In this document: in pieces, positions 60,068 through 64,000 of the stretch
Layout of the letters: each line of letters starts with the position of its first letter
How positions within the stretch are numbered: position 1 is the stretch's first letter
Source: RDXT01 sp033765305
GTDB lineage: Bacteria > Bacteroidota > Bacteroidia > J057
Reading direction: 5' to 3'
Assembly (NCBI GenBank): GCA_033765305.1
Contig: JANRID010000039.1
Span: forward strand, 3,172-67,171
DNA length: 64,000 nucleotides
Made by a program: the position numbers and the translations under genes
The notes under the pieces: model-generated
What the model was told of the DNA's origin: nothing
The model's database searches: none
What the model saw: the letters and a program-made list of their open reading frames with translations, nothing else

Positions 60068-61111
60068 ATGCAAGTTCAGATTTTCGAGTATCCGCATCCT
60101 TTCGCGCTGGAGCAGGGCGGGCAGCTGCCTGGATTTCAGCTGGCCTACACCACTTCCGGGCAGCTGAGCGCCGCCCGGGACAATGTGGTCTGGGTCTGCC
60201 ATGCGCTCACCGGGCATGCGGATCCCGCCAGCTGGTGGCCGGGGCTCTTCGGGCCCGGCGATCTCTTCGGGCCGGAGCGGTGCTTTACGGTCTGCGCCAA
60301 TATGCTGGGCTCCTGCTACGGCTCCACCCATGCTCTCTCGGATGATCCCGGAACGGGCACGCCGTATTACCACCGCTTCCCGCTGCTCACCAACCGCGAC
60401 ATGGTCCGGGCTTTCGACCTGCTGCGGGCGCACCTGGGCATCCGGCATATCCACCTGGCTATCGGCGGGTCGATGGGCGGCCAGCACGTGCTGGAGTGGG
60501 CGGTCATGCGCCCGGAGCTGTTCGGGCATCTGGTCCCGGTAGCCACGAATGCGCAGCATTCGCCCTGGGGCATTGCCTGGAATGAATCCCAGCGGATGGC
60601 CATCGAGGCCGACGCCACCTGGCGCGAAGACCGGCCCGATGCGGGCATGGAGGGCATGCGGGCTGCACGGGCCATGGCCCTGCTCTCCTACCGGAGCTAC
60701 GAGGGCTACGCAGCCCGCCAGCAGGAAGCCGGCGAAGCAGCAGACGGGTTCCGGGCCTCCTCCTACCAGCGGCATCAGGGCGAAAAGCTCTACCGCCGGT
60801 TCAATGCCTTTTCCTACTGGACCCTGTCCAAAGCCATGGACAGCCACCATGTCGGGCGGGGCCGGGGCGGCGTGGAGGCTGCGCTCGCGCAGGTGCGGGC
60901 GCGCACGCTCGTGATCGGCGTGGATTCGGATGTGCTCTTTCCGGTGGCGGAGCAGCAGCGGATTGCGGCAGGCATCGCCGGGGCTGAATATGCCGAAATC
61001 ACCTCGCTCTACGGGCATGACGGCTTTCTGGTGGAAACAGCGGCCCTGGCAGCCATTCTGCGCCGCTGGCTGGCTGCGGTGCCCGCCCGCCAGACCGGTC
61101 TCCGGGCATAG
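60068..61111 (+). CDS. metX: Homoserine O-acetyltransferase (MetX)
   Basis: 347 residues from ATG 60068. The alpha/beta hydrolase acyltransferase motifs are GGQLPGFQLAYTTSG, HALTGHADPASWWPGLFG, the nucleophile elbow AIGGSMGGQHVLEW (Ser ~135), and a C-terminal YGHDGFLVE with the catalytic His. It makes O-acetylhomoserine, the substrate of MetY two genes upstream. Known MetX proteins are ~340-380 residues. Confidence 0.93.
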   Translation: MQVQIFEYPHPFALEQGGQLPGFQLAYTTSGQLSAARDNVVWVCHALTGHADPASWWPGLFGPGDLFGPERCFTVCANMLGSCYGSTHALSDDPGTGTPYYHRFPLLTNRDMVRAFDLLRAHLGIRHIHLAIGGSMGGQHVLEWAVMRPELFGHLVPVATNAQHSPWGIAWNESQRMAIEADATWREDRPDAGMEGMRAARAMALLSYRSYEGYAARQQEAGEAADGFRASSYQRHQGEKLYRRFNAFSYWTLSKAMDSHHVGRGRGGVEAALAQVRARTLVIGVDSDVLFPVAEQQRIAAGIAGAEYAEITSLYGHDGFLVETAALAAILRRWLAAVPARQTGLRA

Positions 61112-61139
61112 CGGCATGCCCGGCTTCGGGGAATTCAGC

Positions 61140-61147
61140 TATATTTG
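61140..61147 (+). promoter_or_regulatory. -7 promoter box of the NUDIX gene
   Basis: TATATTTG, an exact TAnnTTTG match, 48 bases before the ATG at 61196. Confidence 0.55.
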
Positions 61148-61195
61148 CCGCGCCTCCTGCATTTGTCATTCACCAGCCTGATCTTGTTGCCAGCC

Positions 61196-61669
61196 ATGGA
61201 CATGCTGTCATTCCGCCAGCCTTCCCGGACCTTTCAGGTGCGGGCAGCCGGGATCGCCCGCCACGGAGACCGCGTGCTGCTGCACCGCAGCGAGACGGAG
61301 CGCGCCTGGACCCTGCCCGGCGGCCGGGTGGACTGGATGGAGCGCGCCGAAGAGACCGTGCGGCGCGAATTTCTCGAAGAAACGGGTTATGCCGTCGGAG
61401 TGGGCCCGCTGGAGTACATCGTAGAGCGGTTTTTTACCCCTGCGGAAGGCCTCCGCTATCACGAGCTGGGCCTGTTTTTCCGGATCGGGTTCGAGACGCT
61501 GCCGCCGGTGCCGGCCTTCGAGGGGCAGGAAGGGGCGGGGGAGCTGAAGCTCTATTTCCGCTGGTTTACGCAGGAGGAGCTGGCGCAGGAGCTGGTGCAG
61601 CCTGATTTTCTGCGCGAATCGCTCTTCGAGGAGGCGCAGGGCCTGCGCCATGTGGTCGCCGGCTCCTGA
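61196..61669 (+). CDS. NUDIX hydrolase
   Basis: 157 residues from ATG 61196 (ATG 61202 also possible). The complete Nudix box runs over residues ~42-64 (GGRVDWMERAEETVRREFLEETG), matching GX5EX7REUXEEXGU. The N-terminus RAAGIARHGDRVLLHRSE is the typical first strand pair. The substrate (a nucleoside diphosphate derivative) is unknown. It has its own promoter box and is followed by another promoter, so it is monocistronic. Confidence 0.9.
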   Translation: MDMLSFRQPSRTFQVRAAGIARHGDRVLLHRSETERAWTLPGGRVDWMERAEETVRREFLEETGYAVGVGPLEYIVERFFTPAEGLRYHELGLFFRIGFETLPPVPAFEGQEGAGELKLYFRWFTQEELAQELVQPDFLRESLFEEAQGLRHVVAGS

Positions 61670-61682
61670 GGGCGCAGCGCAT

Positions 61683-61713
61683 TTGGCAGTCCGCAGCAGA
61701 TTTCCGAACTTTG
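61683..61713 (+). promoter_or_regulatory. Promoter of the SPOR-domain gene
   Basis: TTG (61683-61685) is followed after 20 bases by GAACTTTG (61706-61713), which keeps the TTTG half but has GA for TA. The ATG is 17 bases on. Confidence 0.45.
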
Positions 61714-61730
61714 CCCCATACTCCTTGCCT

Positions 61731-62354
61731 ATGCACCTGTTTACCCTGCTGCTCATCGGCGCTGTCACCTGTACCGGCGGCGAGCTTCCCAAGAAAAAGC
61801 GGGAACGCGGCCGCGATGTGTACGACCGATACGAACGCGAAGAGGTCGGCTACTACCGCCAGCGCAGCGAGTTTGCAGCGCCTCAGCCGGCCGGCGCTGC
61901 CGATGCCGGTACGCCCCAGGCTCAGGACCGCCCCGCAACGGCCTCCGTCAAGGGCTACTTCAAAGCCGGCACCATCCTCTACATCGATGCCGACCCCGCC
62001 CTGGGGCAGCTGGTGGGCCGCCATATCTACCTCAACGGCCGCACGGAGAAAACCGACGGCTACCGCATCCAGGTGTACTCCGGCGCCAGCCGCCAGGGCG
62101 CTACCGACGCCAAGGCCTCGCTCATGGCCTCATTTCCCGAAACGGCCAATTACCTGGATTTTGTTTCGCCCAACTACGTCGTGCGCGCAGGCGACTTCAC
62201 GGACCGCGAAGCGGCGAATGCCTTCTGCCAGAAGGTCCGCGAGCTGCTTCCGGGTGCCTTCGTGACCCCCGATCAGGTGTACCTCCAGCGCAACCTGGCC
62301 CCGGCCGGGCGCGAGGAGAGCGGCTTCGGCGACAACGACAAGGAGCGCAAATAA
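61731..62354 (+). CDS. SPOR-domain secreted protein
   Basis: 207 residues from ATG 61731, giving a short signal peptide (HLFTLLLIGAVTCTGG). The linker is charged (KKKRERGRDVYDRYEREE). The SPOR domain covers residues ~108-185 (GYRIQVYSGASRQGATDAKA ... YVVRAGDFTDREAANAFCQKV). SPOR domains bind denuded peptidoglycan at division sites. It is therefore a likely periplasmic cell-wall protein. It is convergent with the sulfotransferase gene, 11 bases away. Confidence 0.88.
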   Translation: MHLFTLLLIGAVTCTGGELPKKKRERGRDVYDRYEREEVGYYRQRSEFAAPQPAGAADAGTPQAQDRPATASVKGYFKAGTILYIDADPALGQLVGRHIYLNGRTEKTDGYRIQVYSGASRQGATDAKASLMASFPETANYLDFVSPNYVVRAGDFTDREAANAFCQKVRELLPGAFVTPDQVYLQRNLAPAGREESGFGDNDKERK

Positions 62355-62365
62355 GCGCCTGATTT

Positions 62366-63511
62366 TCAGCCGGATTGCGGAGTTTCCTCCGGCATGCCGT
62401 ATCCCAGCCGGCTGCGCAGGCCTCCGAAAAGCTGCACAAGCTCATCCCCCTGCAGCCCGAAGGAGGCTGTGTCGTAGCGGTGGCGGCTCACATAGCGGCC
62501 AGCGGCTTCCTGCGCTGCATCCAGCACCTGCCCGAAGGCAGGCGTGAGCTCCCATCCCCGTTCTGCATACAGGCTGCGGACCGTCTGGCCCGGCATGCGG
62601 ACGGCGGCCTCGTAGCGGATGAGGTCATTGCCGGGGGCGTCGGCGAGGATTCTGTACCAGTCGCGGAGCAGATGCAGGGTATCTGCCTGCATGGGCAGCG
62701 GGCCGGGCGGCAGGTCCATCAGGTTGCCGTAGATGGCGCGGAAGAGGCTCAGCGTGGAAGGCGCCGCTTCGAGCGGGTCGCGCAGGAGAAACAGCAGGTG
62801 CGCATCGGGAAAGGCGGCCCGCAGGCTGCCGGCTTTGGCGGTGAAGGAGGGATTTTTGGCCAGATACTGCTTGTCCGGGCCGAAGACGAGGAGGTGCTTC
62901 TGCACGCAGGCGCGGTAGAACCGCATCAGCCGCCGGCGCTCCCCGGCGGGCACTTCCTGGTCGAAGCGGGCATAGCGGCTGGCAGGGGAGGGGAAGGGAA
63001 AGGCAAAAGTCAGGTAGGCAGAAGCGAAGGCATTGAGCATCAGGGGCTCGTCTTCCTCCGCATCGAAGAGGCTGATGGGGTGGATGTCGCGCATGGCGGC
63101 GAAGAGGCGCGCATCGAGGCGGCTGAGCCGCCGGCGCAGGGGCGAGCCGAGGCGGCGGTCGAGGGCGGCGATGCCAAGCAGGCAGCGTTTCTGCAGCACC
63201 GACGGGGCCAGGACAATCTCCCAGAGGCGCATGCCCGTAAAGCGTTCCCGGTCCTGGATGAGCAGGCGCTGCAGGTAGGTGGTGCCGCTGCGGGGGATGC
63301 CGGCCAGGAAAACCGGCTCCCGAGGCTGGACCCGGCGGTAGCGGGGGAACAGCAGCTCATCCAGCAGCCAGCAGATCTGGTTGAGGATCAGCCCCGTCGC
63401 AAACAGCGGCAGCAGCAGGAGCAGGGTGCGCCGCCGCCTGGGCCCGAGGGGGAGGGCGCCGCCGAAGCTGCGCAGCAGGAGGGTGCAGAAGAGGGGGAGG
63501 TTGAAGGGCAT
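62366..63511 (-). CDS. Sulfotransferase family protein
   Basis: 381 residues from ATG 63511; the frame continues upstream through the repeats at 63531-63615 but that is unlikely coding. A membrane segment (RRRRTLLLLLPLFATGLILNQICWLL) precedes the core. The PAPS-binding 5'-loop is FLAGIPRSGTTYLQRLL, and the 3'-phosphate segment is LLFLLRDPLEAAPSTLSLFR, as in PF13469. It would transfer sulfate from PAPS to a lipid or glycan acceptor; the acceptor is unknown and no PAPS genes are in the window. Confidence 0.85.
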   Translation of the reverse strand: MPFNLPLFCTLLLRSFGGALPLGPRRRRTLLLLLPLFATGLILNQICWLLDELLFPRYRRVQPREPVFLAGIPRSGTTYLQRLLIQDRERFTGMRLWEIVLAPSVLQKRCLLGIAALDRRLGSPLRRRLSRLDARLFAAMRDIHPISLFDAEEDEPLMLNAFASAYLTFAFPFPSPASRYARFDQEVPAGERRRLMRFYRACVQKHLLVFGPDKQYLAKNPSFTAKAGSLRAAFPDAHLLFLLRDPLEAAPSTLSLFRAIYGNLMDLPPGPLPMQADTLHLLRDWYRILADAPGNDLIRYEAAVRMPGQTVRSLYAERGWELTPAFGQVLDAAQEAAGRYVSRHRYDTASFGLQGDELVQLFGGLRSRLGYGMPEETPQSG

Positions 63512-63530
63512 GGCGGCTGGAGACGTGGGG

Positions 63531-63615
63531 AGTATCAAGTATCGAGTATCAAGTCGGAAGACTGGACGCTTGGGGGTAGTGCGTAGTGGGTATTGGGTAG
63601 TGCGTATTGGGTATA
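63531..63615 (-). repeat. Copy C of the dispersed repeat family
   Basis: Minus-strand reading contains CACTACGCACTACCCCCAAG and CAGTCTTCCGACTTGATAC, matching the tandem units at 45711-46057. It lies 19 bases upstream of the sulfotransferase ATG. Confidence 0.8.
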
Positions 63616-63640
63616 AGAGCCCCTTGAGGGGGGCGTACAG

Positions 63641-63815
63641 GCTGCGTCTGCGGCGCGTGCAGGGGGCAGGTCTGGCCTGCATAGGCCACAGACCTGAACC
63701 AACGGGTTTTATGGTATTGACAGCGAGGCGGTTTCAACCCCTCGCTGGACTGCGCCTGCGTCGCGTGCAGGGGTCAGGTCTGGCCTGCATAGGCCATAGA
63801 CCTGAACCAACAGGT
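63641..63815. repeat. Two copies of a 108-base-spaced repeat with an inner hairpin
   Basis: A ~60-base block recurs 108 bases apart (CTGCG at 63642 and 63750). Each copy contains an imperfect ~30-base palindrome (63667-63696 and 63775-63804) with arms CAGGTCTGGCCT and AGGCC plus CAGACCTG, followed by AACCAAC. A small AGCGAGG/CCTCGCT hairpin lies between the copies. It occupies most of the gene-free stretch 63512-63881. Confidence 0.8.
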
Positions 63816-63881
63816 ATAGGCCCGATATGCTGCTTCTGTATGTGACATTATGCCGAGCGATGCGGCGTCCTCCCCCATCCC

Positions 63882-64000
63882 TCACGCCAGCTCCATTTCC
63901 CCCACCTGCGCTTCGATGGCGCGGGCTACGTCTTCCATCAGCCACATGGGGGTCGAGGTGGCGCCGCAGATGCCGATGCGCGACGCGCCTCCGAACCACC
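63882..64000 (-). CDS. ispH: 3' end of ispH, 4-hydroxy-3-methylbut-2-enyl diphosphate reductase (truncated by window)
   Basis: The minus-strand frame from the window edge to TGA at 63882-63884 gives the last ~39 residues: SRIGICGATSTPMWLMEDV and then a short helix ending EMELA. The G-I-C-G-A-T-S-T-P motif with a following W-L-x-E-x-V helix is the C-terminus of Bacteroidota IspH, which makes IPP and DMAPP from HMBPP using a 4Fe-4S cluster. The third cluster-ligand Cys probably lies in GICGATSTP. The rest of the gene is outside the window. Confidence 0.75.
   Translation of the reverse strand, partial: WFGGASRIGICGATSTPMWLMEDVARAIEAQVGEMELA

Noticed and set aside
63512..63682. N-terminal extension of the sulfotransferase
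   Set aside because: It runs through repeat copy C and the other repeats, with an Arg-rich sequence of no structure.

Overview
The window looks like chromosomal DNA of a GC-rich Bacteroidota bacterium, probably of the Saprospiria/Lewinella-like kind (the rank is inferred). The signs are: two secreted proteins with type IX secretion (Por) C-terminal sorting domains; repeated TAnnTTTG promoter boxes of the Bacteroidota sigma factor; the ftsK-lolA gene pair; few Shine-Dalgarno sequences; and Bacteroidota-restricted families such as DUF6175. Most of the window is GC-rich. The first ~8 kb and the 3' two-thirds of the gene ending at 44767 are visibly AT-richer and look acquired.

Layout. 1-8.5 kb: a tight AT-rich operon of envelope proteins (barrel end, DUF6175 protein, CsgG/LpoB-like protein), then a beta-helix protein and a 1039-residue secreted lipase with four N-terminal repeats and a T9SS tail. 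8.6-17.7 kb: hydrolases (esterase, carboxylesterase, S9 peptidase), a YdeI-like protein, a VapBC-like toxin-antitoxin pair, an 89-bp palindromic tandem repeat, a Tat-exported Gfo/Idh/MocA oxidoreductase and a PlsC-type acyltransferase. 17.8-30 kb: lolA and ftsK, a T9SS cargo protein, two MFS transporters, a haloalkane-dehalogenase-like gene with an unusual pyruvate kinase, tRNA-Gly(CCC) and a YpfJ metallopeptidase. 30-34 kb: mfd and a lipoprotein.

34.3-46 kb is the accessory core. It holds an 1884-residue DUF4157 (eCIS-core) polymorphic toxin with a type-24-like C-terminal tip and a probable immunity gene, an AraC regulator, a second toxin-like protein with an AT-rich DUF4258/BECR-like tip, a bulged attC-like hairpin, a small protein that may have a ubiquitin-like fold, and a ~90-bp dispersed/tandem repeat family. 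No contractile-injection structural genes are in the window.

46-64 kb is mostly housekeeping: fabH-like, nfu, pgl-zwf-gnd (oxidative pentose phosphate pathway), two adjacent TPR histidine kinases (one lacking the phospho-accepting His), tsaD, then a methionine operon (metY, osmC-like, metX). That operon follows a strong promoter, a SAM riboswitch and a cysteine-rich leader peptide overlapping a possible attenuator hairpin. Then come NUDIX, SPOR and sulfotransferase genes, repeats, and the 3' end of ispH.

The most interesting signals are the SAM-riboswitch plus poly-Cys leader peptide, the two toxin loci, the His-less histidine kinase, and the pyruvate kinase with K+-independence residues. 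All calls come from reading the sequence; no database search was run.
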